From Klenkia sp. (GTDB lineage Bacteria > Actinomycetota > Actinomycetes > Mycobacteriales > Geodermatophilaceae), in NCBI GenBank assembly GCA_025966215.1, contig JAOPVM010000330.1, positions 1 through 29,814 on the forward strand: DNA of 29,814 nt, in the 5' to 3' direction. Within the stretch, counting starts at the first letter, position 1. Each line of letters opens with the position of its first letter. The notes under the pieces were generated by a model. It searched no databases. It saw nothing but the letters and a program-made list of their open reading frames with translations, and was not told the DNA's origin. Position numbers and translations under genes: made by a program. Of the stretch, positions 1 through 7,239 are shown in pieces.

Positions 1-1
1 C

Positions 2-473
2 GAGCCCGGCTACGACTATGTGCTGCAGGGCATCGCCGGCTGGATGAGCCTCACCGGCGACCCCGACGGCCCGCCCACCACGACCGGGCTGAGCCTGGTC
101 GACTTCTCCAGCGGCTTCGTCGCCGCACCCCTCGCTGGTCCCGTTCCAGGCCTTCGCGCACCCGGCGGACCACTGGCTGGGGCTGCTCGCCGCCGCCGGC
201 GTGCCGTCGGCCCCGATCAACGACGTCAACCAGGCCCTCGCCGACCCGCAGGCCACCGCCCGCGGCCTGCTCGCGGAGACCGAGCACCCGCACTGGGGCA
301 CGGTGCGGCAGGTCGGCTCACCGGTCCGGTTCGGCGAGCAGCCCGTCGAGCACCGCCGCGCCGCGCACCGCAACGAACACCAGCACGACATCACCGCCGG
401 GCTGCTCGGCTACCCGGCCGAACGCACAGCCGCACTCGAGGCAGCCGGGGCCGTCGGACGACAGGAGAGCTGA
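2..473 (+). pseudogene. CaiB/BaiF family CoA transferase, internally deleted remnant (5' end outside window)
   Basis: The family moves CoA between acyl groups in the cytoplasm. Frame 2 reads a normal central CaiB segment from the left edge ([18 protein letters not shown], then [11 protein letters not shown] up to about position 127). Homology then continues in frame 3 with [11 protein letters not shown] (about 126-158) and, directly after it, the C-terminal segment starting [16 protein letters not shown] and running to the TGA at 471-473. In an intact family member about 60 residues separate the first two blocks, and about 60-70 more separate SLVPFQ from the AAGVP segment. Both are missing, and the first junction also changes frame. 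Both junctions carry GCACCC, so short-repeat deletion is possible. Two large losses plus a frameshift argue for a dead gene. It stops 3 bases before the acyl-CoA dehydrogenase, so it was probably the first or second gene of that operon. Confidence 0.75.
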
Positions 474-476
474 CCA

Positions 477-1640
477 GTGGACTTCACGCTCAACGAGGAG
501 CAGCAGGACTTCCAGCAGGCGCTGCGTCGCTTCGTCGACCGGGAGATCGTCCCGGTCGCCTCGGAGTGGGAACGCACCGGCCGCTACCCCACCGAGATCG
601 TCGACCACCTCAAGGCGATGGGCCTGTTCGGGCTGACCACGCCCGAGGAGTACGGCGGCCTGGCCCTGGACATGGTCAGCTTCACCCTGGTCTACGAGGA
701 GATCAGCCGCGGCTGGATGGGCATCGCCGGCATCCTCGGCAGCCACGGCCTGTCGGCCTGGATGATCGCCAAGCACGGCACGGACGAGCAAAAAGGGCGC
801 TTCTTGCCGAGGTTGGCCAGCGGTGAGTGGCGCACCGGCGTCGGCCTCACCGAGCCCGGCGCGGGCACCGACCTGCAGGGCATCGCGACGACGGCGGTGC
901 TCGACGGCGACCACTACGTCGTCAACGGCACCAAGACCTGGATCACCAACGCCCGGCACGCCAACGTCCTCCCGGTGCTGGTCAAGACCGACCCGAAGGC
1001 CCAGCCCCGGCACCGCGGGATGAGCCTGCTGCTGGTGGACACCACGACACCGGGCTTCGAGGTCAGCCGCGACCTGGGCAAGCTCGGCTACAAGGGCACC
1101 GAGTCCTGCGAGATCTCCCTGGTCGACGTCCGGGTGCCGGTCACCGACCTGCTCGGCGGCACCGAGGGCCGGGGCATGCAGCAGGCGCTCTCCGGCCTGG
1201 AGATCGGCCGGCTCAACATCGCCGGCCGCTCGGTCGGGGTCGCCCAGGCCGCCTACGACGCCGCGCTGAGGTACGCCGGTGAGCGGGAGGCGTTCGGGCA
1301 CCCGATCGCCGAGTTCCAGGCCATCGCGCTCAAGCTCGCCGAGATGGCCACCCAGCTGCAGGCCGCCCGGCTGCTCACCTACTGGGCTGCCTCGAAGGCC
1401 GACGCCGGCCAGCGGGTCGACGCCGAGAGCGGGATGGCCAAGGTGTTCGCCTCCGAGACCGCTCTCTCGCTCTCGCTGGAGGCGATGCGCATCCACGGTG
1501 GCTACGGCTACTCCACCGAGTTCGTCGTCGAGCGGCTCTACCGGGACGCCCCGCTGATGGCCATCGGCGAGGGCACCAACGACGTGCTGCGCACCGTCAT
1601 CGCCAAGTCCCTCGTCTCGGGCGCGACGGTCGTCGGGTGA
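477..1640 (+). CDS. Acyl-CoA dehydrogenase family protein
   Basis: This 387-residue protein has the usual length of the family, which oxidises acyl-CoA at the alpha-beta bond with FAD and passes electrons to electron-transfer flavoprotein. The N-terminal helical domain starts with [19 protein letters not shown]. The FAD/substrate signature [12 protein letters not shown] is at about 121-131. The C-terminal segment [19 protein letters not shown] carries the likely catalytic base Glu365 in the IxEGTN context. The GTG at 477 follows the GGAGAG-like stretch at 463-469. The stop overlaps the start of the next reading frame as GTGA. The CoA transferase before it and the CitE-type lyase after it are both broken, so this may be the only working enzyme left of a short acyl-CoA degradation operon. 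The substrate cannot be read from sequence; a glutaryl-CoA or short branched acyl-CoA type is a guess. Confidence 0.93.
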   Translation: MDFTLNEEQQDFQQALRRFVDREIVPVASEWERTGRYPTEIVDHLKAMGLFGLTTPEEYGGLALDMVSFTLVYEEISRGWMGIAGILGSHGLSAWMIAKHGTDEQKGRFLPRLASGEWRTGVGLTEPGAGTDLQGIATTAVLDGDHYVVNGTKTWITNARHANVLPVLVKTDPKAQPRHRGMSLLLVDTTTPGFEVSRDLGKLGYKGTESCEISLVDVRVPVTDLLGGTEGRGMQQALSGLEIGRLNIAGRSVGVAQAAYDAALRYAGEREAFGHPIAEFQAIALKLAEMATQLQAARLLTYWAASKADAGQRVDAESGMAKVFASETALSLSLEAMRIHGGYGYSTEFVVERLYRDAPLMAIGEGTNDVLRTVIAKSLVSGATVVG

Positions 1641-1873
1641 GCGCGCGCTCCTGGCTCTACGTGCCCGGCGACCGCCCCCACCGCGTCGACCAGGCCGCCG
1701 CGTCCGGGGCCGGTGCCGTCGTCCTCGACCTGGAGGACGCCGTCCCGTTGGCCGGCGAGGACGCCGCCCTGGCCGCCGTCCTCGACTGGTGCGCCGGGGA
1801 CTCCCGGCCCGTGCCAGGCCCGCGCCACCCTCGCCCCGGCCTGCCCCCGGGACCAGCGGACTCGGGCGGGTGA
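1637..1873 (+). pseudogene. HpcH/HpaI (CitE-like) aldolase/lyase, truncated after the N-terminus
   Basis: The first 55 or so residues are a textbook CitE-family start: RSWLYVPGDRP, then GAGAVVLDLEDAVP and DAALAAVLDWCAG. Intact family members cleave acyl-CoA thioesters such as citramalyl- or malyl-CoA and are about 270-300 residues long. Here homology ends near position 1800 and the frame continues only as Pro/Arg-rich low-complexity sequence to the TGA at 1871-1873. I found no C-terminal block (Mg-binding Glu/Asp segments, GKxxIHPxQ) in any frame before the next gene. The GTG overlaps the acyl-CoA dehydrogenase stop (GTGA), so the pair was once translationally coupled. The 1800-1988 stretch holds nothing else I recognise. 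Confidence 0.7.
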
Positions 1874-1988
1874 CCGCGCGCTCCGGCACGCCTGCCTGCG
1901 CGGGGTGCTGCAGGTGGGGATGGTGACCCCAGCCTCGACGACCACCAGCCGGTGTCACGACAGGTGGGCCGCCACCCCGGCCGGGTGC

Positions 1989-3377
1989 TCAGACCATCGA
2001 CCGCCACGGCCGGGTGGCGAACCGGGACGTACCTGCCCGGTCGGCCAGTCCGCGGGCAGCTGCTGCGGAACGGGTCCGGACGTCGGCCTCGGGGACCGTG
2101 GTCAGGGTCCCGCCCTCGACGACGAGCCGGCCGTCGACGTAGACCCGGGACACCTCGTCCCCCCGGTGGCTGTAGACGAGCGCGGACACCGCAGCGTGCA
2201 GGGGGGTCACGCAGAGGTTGGTCGCGTCCAGGACCACCAGGTCGGCCCGCTTGCCCACCTCGAGGGAGCCGATCGAGTCAGCCATCCCCACCGCGCGGGC
2301 CCCGTCGATGGTGGCCATCTCCAGCGCCTTCTCCGCGGTCATGACCTCCGGGTCCCGGTGCACGCCCTTGTGCAGCAGAGCGGCGAACTTCATCGCCTGG
2401 AGCATGGAGTGGTTCGACGACGACGCCGGGCCGTCGGAGGCCAGCCCGACGGTGATGCCCGCTCGCTGCATCGCCGGGACGGGGGCGAACCCGCTGCCCA
2501 GGTACAGGTTGGAGCAGGGGTTGTGCGAGACCCGGGTGTCGGAGTCGGCCAGCAGCCCGATGTCGGTCGGGTCGACCTGGACGCAGTGCGCGGCGAGCAG
2601 GTCCGGACCCAGCAGACCCGTCTCGGCCGCCAGCGGCACGTCCCGGGAACCGAACCGGCGGATGGACTCCTCGACGTCGAACGGGGACTCCGACAGGTGC
2701 ATCGTGACCAGCGCGCCCGTCGCATCGGCCAGTGCCCGGGTCTCGGTCAACGTGGGCAGGTCCACCGACCAGCTCATGCACGGCGCGAGCCCGACCGTGA
2801 CCCGTGAGCCGGGCCGGTTGTGCTCCTCGATGAGCTGGGCGGCGTCGGCGAGCGCGGTGTCCAGGGACTGGATCAGCGGGTCGGGCACCCCCACGTCGGC
2901 GCCGGCGGTCATGTAGCCACGCGCCATCACCCCGCGGATGCCGCTGTCGTCCATGGCCTGCACGACCGCCGCCCCGAGACCGGGGCGGGGGTGGACGTAC
3001 ATGAAGTCCAGCAGCGTCGTGGTGCCCGTCGTCAGCGCCTCGGCGCAGCCGTGCAGGGCCCCGGCGTAGACGTCCTCGACGGTCAGCTCGACAGCCGACG
3101 GGCCGGTCATCGAGGTGAACCAGTCCGACAGCACCCGGTCGTCCCCCAGCCCCTTGAGCAGGGTCTGGAACAGGTGGCTGTGGGTGTTGACGAACCCCGG
3201 GACGACGATCGACCCGCGGCAGTCGACGACCTGCGCGTCGGGGTGGGCGGCGAGCACGTCTCTCGCGGACCCGACCTCCAGGACGACGTCGGAGAAGGCG
3301 ACGGCGCCGTCGGGGATGACCCGGCGGGCCGGGTCCATGGTCACCACGGTCGCCCCGTGCACGACGGTCACGCCCAC
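1989..3377 (-). CDS. Amidohydrolase (AtzB/TrzA/8-oxoguanine deaminase-like metal-dependent hydrolase)
   Basis: This 462-residue cytosolic amidohydrolase has the full metal-site set: HSH (His66 and His68) in GFVNTHSHLFQTL, His227 in TMHLSE, His264 in LAAHCVQV and Asp315 in LASDGPASS. The HSHLFQTLLxG start and the SHNPCSNLYLGSG block are typical of the branch that deaminates or dechlorinates N-heterocycles (guanine, 8-oxoguanine, s-triazines, S-adenosylhomocysteine). The chosen GTG at 3377 has GGAGG seven bases upstream; an alternative GTG at 3371 overlaps the upstream TGA. It is the last gene of the molybdenum hydroxylase operon, which suggests that it deaminates the substrate or product of that oxidase. 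A purine or related ring is the natural guess, but the exact substrate is unproven. Confidence 0.88.
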   Translation of the reverse strand: MGVTVVHGATVVTMDPARRVIPDGAVAFSDVVLEVGSARDVLAAHPDAQVVDCRGSIVVPGFVNTHSHLFQTLLKGLGDDRVLSDWFTSMTGPSAVELTVEDVYAGALHGCAEALTTGTTTLLDFMYVHPRPGLGAAVVQAMDDSGIRGVMARGYMTAGADVGVPDPLIQSLDTALADAAQLIEEHNRPGSRVTVGLAPCMSWSVDLPTLTETRALADATGALVTMHLSESPFDVEESIRRFGSRDVPLAAETGLLGPDLLAAHCVQVDPTDIGLLADSDTRVSHNPCSNLYLGSGFAPVPAMQRAGITVGLASDGPASSSNHSMLQAMKFAALLHKGVHRDPEVMTAEKALEMATIDGARAVGMADSIGSLEVGKRADLVVLDATNLCVTPLHAAVSALVYSHRGDEVSRVYVDGRLVVEGGTLTTVPEADVRTRSAAAARGLADRAGTSRFATRPWRSMV

Positions 3378-5716
3378 GGGAGGTCCTCCGGGACGAGGTC
3401 GAGCACGCGGTCCGGCGTCCACGGCCCGTCGACGGTCAGGTGCACCCCGAAGACCGACAGGGCGTCCTGCAGGGCGTTGACCAGCGCGCCCGGCGCTCCG
3501 GTGGCACCGCCCTCTCCGGCGCCCTTCATGCCGTAGGGGTTCAGCGGGGTGGGGGACTCCATGTGGTCGGTGCGGATCCAGGGCATGTCGCTGGCCGTCG
3601 GCGTCGTGTAGTCCTGCAGCGTGCGGGCCAGTGGCCGGCCGTCGGCGTCGTAGGGGAGGTCCTCCATGAAGGTGCCCCCGATGCCCTGGGCGACCCCGCC
3701 GTGCACCTGGCCCTCGACGATCGTGGGGTTGATGACCGTGCCGCAGTCGTGCACGACCACGTAGTCGAGGATCTCGACCTCCCCGGTCTGCACGTCCACG
3801 GCCAGCTTGGCCGCGTGGGTGGCGTTGGAGAACGCGATGCCGGCTGCCTGGTGCTGGTAGGTGCCCTCCAGGTTGAACGACATCCCACCGGGCAGCGGCG
3901 CGTTCCAGGCGGTGGAGGCCTGGGCCAGCTCTCCCAGGGACAGCGAGCGGGCGGGCAGGCCGCGCACGTGGGCCGCACCGTCGCGCCACTCCAGATCCGC
4001 CACGTCGATCTCCAGCACGTGCGCGGCCACGGCCATCGCCTTGTCCTTGACGACCCCGGCGGCCTTCCGTGCTGCGGCGCCGCCGATGGCCGCCGAGCGT
4101 GAGGCGAAGGTGCCCACTCCGTCCGTCACGACGTCGGTGTCGCCGTAGAGGACGGTGATCCGCTCGATGTCGATCTCGAGCTCGTCGGCCACCAGTTGGC
4201 TGAACGTCGTGACGTGGCCCTGGCCGTGCGGTGAGGAGCCGGTGAGGACGGTGACCGCACCGGAGCCGTCCACCCGGACCACCGAGGACTCGTAGGGCCC
4301 GATGGAGGTCTCCTCCACGAGGTTGGCCAGCCCGATGCCCAGGTAGCGACCCTCGGCGCGGGCCGCGGCCTGCTGGGCCGGCCAGTCCTCGTCGAGCCCG
4401 ATCATCTCCGCGGCCCGGGTGAGGCAGAAGCCGTAGTCGCCGGTGTCGTAGACGACCGGACCGGCCAGCACGATGGCGGTGCCCCGGTCACTGGGGAGCT
4501 CGGCCGGGGTCAGGGAGTTCTGCAGGCGGAGTGCGACCCGGTCGCGGCCCAGGTCCGCGGCGATCACGTCCATCATCCGCTCCATCACCAGCACCGCCTG
4601 CGGGTGCCCGGCGCCCCGGTAGACGGCCAGCGGCGTCTTGTTCGTCAGCACGCAGTGCGCTCGGGCCCGGTAGTGCGGGATGCGGTAGGGCCCGCGCAAC
4701 ATGGCGGAGGAGATCGACGCCGGGGTCGTGGTGAGCGTGGAGTACGCAGCTCCGCTCGACGTCCACGACCGCGCGTCGACCGCGGTCACCGTGCCGTCCT
4801 CGAGGACGGCGACCCGGACGGTGTGCCGCTGCTCCCGGGCGTGCGTGCTGGCGACCAGGTGCTCCCGCCGGTCCTCGATCCAGCGGACCGGGCGACGCAG
4901 GCGCAGGGCCAGGAGCGGGGCGAGGAGCTCCTCGCAGTAGAACTCGCACTTGGCCCCGAACCCGCCACCGACATCGGGGGCGACCACGCGGATGCGGCTC
5001 TCCGGGATGCCCAGGCACCCGGACAGGAAGCCGCGCACGAGGTGCGGGAACTGGGTGGAGGTGGTCAGGGTGAGCCGCTCGCTGATCGGGTCCACCTCGG
5101 CCACCACGCCACGGGTCTCCATCGGCATGGGCGCGTACCGGTGGATCTCGAAGGTCTCCTCGTACACCCGGTCCGCAGCGGCGAACGCGGCGTCCACGTC
5201 GCCGACGTCCTGGGCGATGGTGGTGACCACGTTCGTCCCGAGCTCGGGGTGGAGCAGCGTCTCCCCGGCCAGTGCGTCGTCCATGGTCACGACCGGGGTG
5301 AGGAGCTCGTACGTCACGTCGACCAGGGCCAGGGCGTCCTCCGCGCCGTACTCCGTGGTCGCCACCAGCACCGCGACGGGCTGCCCGACGTAGCGGACGA
5401 CCCCGTCGGCCAACGCGGTCTGCAGGGCCGGGAGGGAGTCGGGGTAGGCGTCGATGCAGGGGATGGGCCCGACCTCGGCGGAGATGTCCGGCCAGGTCAG
5501 GACGGTCAGGACGCCCGGGGTCGCGAGCGCCCGGGAGGCGTCGATGCCGGTGATCCGCGCGTGGGCGTGCGGGCTGCGCACGACGGCCATGTGCACGGTG
5601 CCGGCCAGGGCGATGTCGGCGACGTAGCGGCCCCGGCCCAGCAGCAGACGCGGGTCCTCCCGACGCTTGACGGCCCCGCCCACGTACTTGGGTCGCGCCG
5701 CGGTGGGGGTGCTCAC
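3368..5716 (-). CDS. Xanthine dehydrogenase family protein, molybdopterin-binding large subunit
   Basis: At 782 residues this matches the CoxL/XdhB-type large subunit that binds the molybdenum-cytosine (or molybdopterin) cofactor and carries out hydroxylation. Visible motifs are the N-terminal domain RREDPRLLLGRGRYVADI, GGGFGAK at 250-256, VYRGAGH at 365-371, SSPHGQGHVTTFSQL and the C-terminal GAGEGG at 732-737 with the conserved catalytic Glu735. The loop is a variant: form II CO-dehydrogenase-like proteins usually read AYRGAGR, and true CO dehydrogenases carry AYRCSFR, so CO oxidation is unlikely. The GTG start at 5716 overlaps the stop of the 2Fe-2S subunit as GTGA, with GGAGG upstream. 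No XdhC-type maturation gene lies in the operon. Confidence 0.93.
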   Translation of the reverse strand: MSTPTAARPKYVGGAVKRREDPRLLLGRGRYVADIALAGTVHMAVVRSPHAHARITGIDASRALATPGVLTVLTWPDISAEVGPIPCIDAYPDSLPALQTALADGVVRYVGQPVAVLVATTEYGAEDALALVDVTYELLTPVVTMDDALAGETLLHPELGTNVVTTIAQDVGDVDAAFAAADRVYEETFEIHRYAPMPMETRGVVAEVDPISERLTLTTSTQFPHLVRGFLSGCLGIPESRIRVVAPDVGGGFGAKCEFYCEELLAPLLALRLRRPVRWIEDRREHLVASTHAREQRHTVRVAVLEDGTVTAVDARSWTSSGAAYSTLTTTPASISSAMLRGPYRIPHYRARAHCVLTNKTPLAVYRGAGHPQAVLVMERMMDVIAADLGRDRVALRLQNSLTPAELPSDRGTAIVLAGPVVYDTGDYGFCLTRAAEMIGLDEDWPAQQAAARAEGRYLGIGLANLVEETSIGPYESSVVRVDGSGAVTVLTGSSPHGQGHVTTFSQLVADELEIDIERITVLYGDTDVVTDGVGTFASRSAAIGGAAARKAAGVVKDKAMAVAAHVLEIDVADLEWRDGAAHVRGLPARSLSLGELAQASTAWNAPLPGGMSFNLEGTYQHQAAGIAFSNATHAAKLAVDVQTGEVEILDYVVVHDCGTVINPTIVEGQVHGGVAQGIGGTFMEDLPYDADGRPLARTLQDYTTPTASDMPWIRTDHMESPTPLNPYGMKGAGEGGATGAPGALVNALQDALSVFGVHLTVDGPWTPDRVLDLVPEDLPWA

Positions 5717-6219
5717 GAGAGGGCCTCCCGGCCGGCGGCCTGGCGGGCCGCCTTGACGATGTTCTGGTAGCCGGTGCACCGGCAGAGGTGGCCGTCGAGG
5801 GTCTCGGTCAGTCGCTGGTCGGTCGGTGCGGGGTCCTCGGCCAGCAGTGCAGTCAGCGAGCACACGAACCCGGGGGTGCAGAAGCCGCACTGCATGCCGT
5901 GGTTGTCCTGGAAGGCCTGCTGGACGGGGGTCAGCGTCCCGTCGGGGGAGATGCCCTCGATGGTGGTGATCGAGCAGCCGTCGGTCTGCACGGCGAACAG
6001 CAGGCAGGAGCGCACGGCCACGCCGTCCAACAGCACGGTGCACGCCCCACAGGTGCCGTGGCCGCAACCGACGTGGGTGCCCGTGAGCCCCAGGGTGTCG
6101 CGGAGGAAGTCGCTCAGCAGCGTCCGCGCCGGCACGGCGGCGTCCCTGGGCTCACCGTTCACGGTGACCTGCACGACGTGCAGGGCCGGGGCAGGCTGTC
6201 TGGGCGTGGTCTGGGTCAT
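5713..6219 (-). CDS. (2Fe-2S)-binding small subunit of the molybdenum hydroxylase
   Basis: This 168-residue subunit carries two 2Fe-2S clusters that pass electrons from molybdenum to FAD. The plant-ferredoxin-type cluster has Cys52, Cys57, Cys60 and Cys72 (CGHGTCGACTVLLDG...C). The second cluster, in the four-helix domain, has Cys111 and Cys114 (CGFC) and Cys146 and Cys148 (CRC). All eight ligands are present. The first 10-15 residues are a loose Thr/Pro/Ala extension before the beta-grasp fold. The ATG at 6219 overlaps the upstream FAD-subunit stop as ATGA, and the 3' end overlaps the large-subunit start, so the three subunits should be made together. Confidence 0.96.
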   Translation of the reverse strand: MTQTTPRQPAPALHVVQVTVNGEPRDAAVPARTLLSDFLRDTLGLTGTHVGCGHGTCGACTVLLDGVAVRSCLLFAVQTDGCSITTIEGISPDGTLTPVQQAFQDNHGMQCGFCTPGFVCSLTALLAEDPAPTDQRLTETLDGHLCRCTGYQNIVKAARQAAGREALS

Positions 6220-7088
6220 CGGTCCTCTTCCAGCTGGGCGGCGGCGGCGCGGAGGGCGCGGTGGACGGCGACCGGGAGGACCCGGGTGCGGTAGGCGGCG
6301 GTGGAGCGCCGGTTGACGTGTGGCACCGCGTCACCGGTGGCAAGGCGGGCGGCCGCGCGGAGGGCGTCGGCGGTGATCGCGGCCCCCCTCAGCGCGTCCT
6401 CGACGGTGTCCATCCGCAGCGGACGGTGGCCGAGGCCGGTGACCGCGACCGCGGCGGCGCTGATCCGCCCGTCGGTGACGGTGAGCTGGGCGGCGGCGCT
6501 GAGGAGGGCGTAGTCGCGCGCCTTGCGGGCCACCTCGAAGAACCCCGCCCCGCTGCCGGGGGGCGCCACCGGGAAGGACACCTCGGTGACCAGCCCGCCG
6601 ACGGGGACGGCGACCTCGAACTGGTCCCCGAAGAAGTCCGCCGCCGCCACCGTGGAGGCCGTGCCGTCGGGGCCCAGCACGGTGAACTCGGCGTCCAGGG
6701 CGACCGCCACGGCCGGCATCTCCGAGGCGGGGTCGTGGTGGCAGAGGTTGCCCACGACCGTCCCCCTGGCTCGCACCTGGGGGTGGGAGACCCGGGTCAG
6801 TGCGGCCACGACGAGGGGCAGGTGGCGGGCGGCCACGGGGGAGGCGAGGACGGTCGCCTGCCGCACCGTGGCGCCGATGTGCACCCGGCTGTCGGTCGTG
6901 GTCAGCAGGTCCAGGCCGGCCACCCGGTTGATGTCGACGAGCACCGGCGGCGAGGCGAGTCGCAGGGAGAGCAACGGGACCAGGCTCTGCCCGCCGGCCA
7001 GGACCCGCGCCCCGGCCACCGAGCTCAGGTCGGTGAGTGCGGCGGCCACGGTCGTGGGTCGGCGGTAGTCGAACGGGGCTGGCTTCAT
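6216..7088 (-). CDS. FAD-binding medium subunit of the molybdenum hydroxylase (CoxM/XdhA-type)
   Basis: This 290-residue FAD subunit is the right length for the family. Both flavin-binding loops are visible: AGGQSLVP at 31-38, and the segment RGTVVGNLCHHDPASE at about 109-124, a variant of the usual GGSLAHADPAAE. The protein starts MKPAPFDYRRPTTVAAAL, as is typical, and the ATG at 7088 has a GGAG a few bases upstream. It is the first gene of the operon that continues with the 2Fe-2S subunit, the molybdopterin subunit and the amidohydrolase. The promoter must lie between 7089 and about 7239, which is shared with the divergent PucR regulator and contains a large palindrome. Confidence 0.94.
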   Translation of the reverse strand: MKPAPFDYRRPTTVAAALTDLSSVAGARVLAGGQSLVPLLSLRLASPPVLVDINRVAGLDLLTTTDSRVHIGATVRQATVLASPVAARHLPLVVAALTRVSHPQVRARGTVVGNLCHHDPASEMPAVAVALDAEFTVLGPDGTASTVAAADFFGDQFEVAVPVGGLVTEVSFPVAPPGSGAGFFEVARKARDYALLSAAAQLTVTDGRISAAAVAVTGLGHRPLRMDTVEDALRGAAITADALRAAARLATGDAVPHVNRRSTAAYRTRVLPVAVHRALRAAAAQLEEDR

Positions 7089-7155
7089 CGTGTCTCCGAA
7101 CGGCAGGGGGTCGGCCGCCGTCGCCCGCGACCGCCCCGATCCTGACCCGGGCACG

Positions 7156-7181
7156 GACACCACGTCCATGGACGTGGTGTC
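7156..7181. promoter_or_regulatory. Perfect 26-bp palindrome, candidate PucR operator
   Basis: Positions 7156-7168 and 7169-7181 are exact reverse complements centred on CCATGG; the right arm contains GACGTGGTGTC. It lies 67 bases before the oxidase operon start (7088, minus) and 58 bases before the PucR start (7240, plus). A perfect symmetric site this long in a divergent gap next to a regulator gene is a strong operator candidate. A terminator is unlikely because no gene ends there. Confidence 0.65.
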
Positions 7182-7202
7182 AGATCTCGTCCCCACGGCC
7201 CT

Positions 7203-7213
7203 GACGTGGTGTC
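7203..7213 (+). promoter_or_regulatory. Third copy of the palindrome half-site
   Basis: GACGTGGTGTC at 7203-7213 exactly repeats the palindrome's right half-site at 7171-7181. The offset is 32 bases, about three DNA turns, so the copies would face the same side of the helix. It sits just before the PucR start and could serve autoregulation or cooperative binding. Confidence 0.5.
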
Positions 7214-7239
7214 CGGTGTGGTGGGGTGGTGCGGTGGCG

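Noticed and set aside
318..1958. Long minus-strand open frame of 546 codons opposite the acyl-CoA dehydrogenase
   Set aside because: It is a GC-driven shadow: the product is Arg/Gly/Pro-rich with no domain, while the plus strand encodes a clear enzyme.
1800..1988. Possible transposase remnant after the truncated lyase
   Set aside because: No transposase motif or inverted repeats could be identified; the peptide similarity was too weak to support.
3368..6067. An 899-residue version of the molybdenum subunit
   Set aside because: Residues before GTG 5716 are out-of-frame readings of the 2Fe-2S subunit gene; the ribosome site and family start support 5716.
3368..7088. Aerobic CO dehydrogenase operon
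   Set aside because: The large subunit lacks the Cys-containing AYRCSFR loop of genuine CO dehydrogenase, and the subunit order and amidohydrolase neighbour fit heterocycle oxidation.
7156..7181. The 26-bp palindrome as a terminator
   Set aside because: It lies between two divergent gene starts, has no central loop and no T-tract; an operator fits better.
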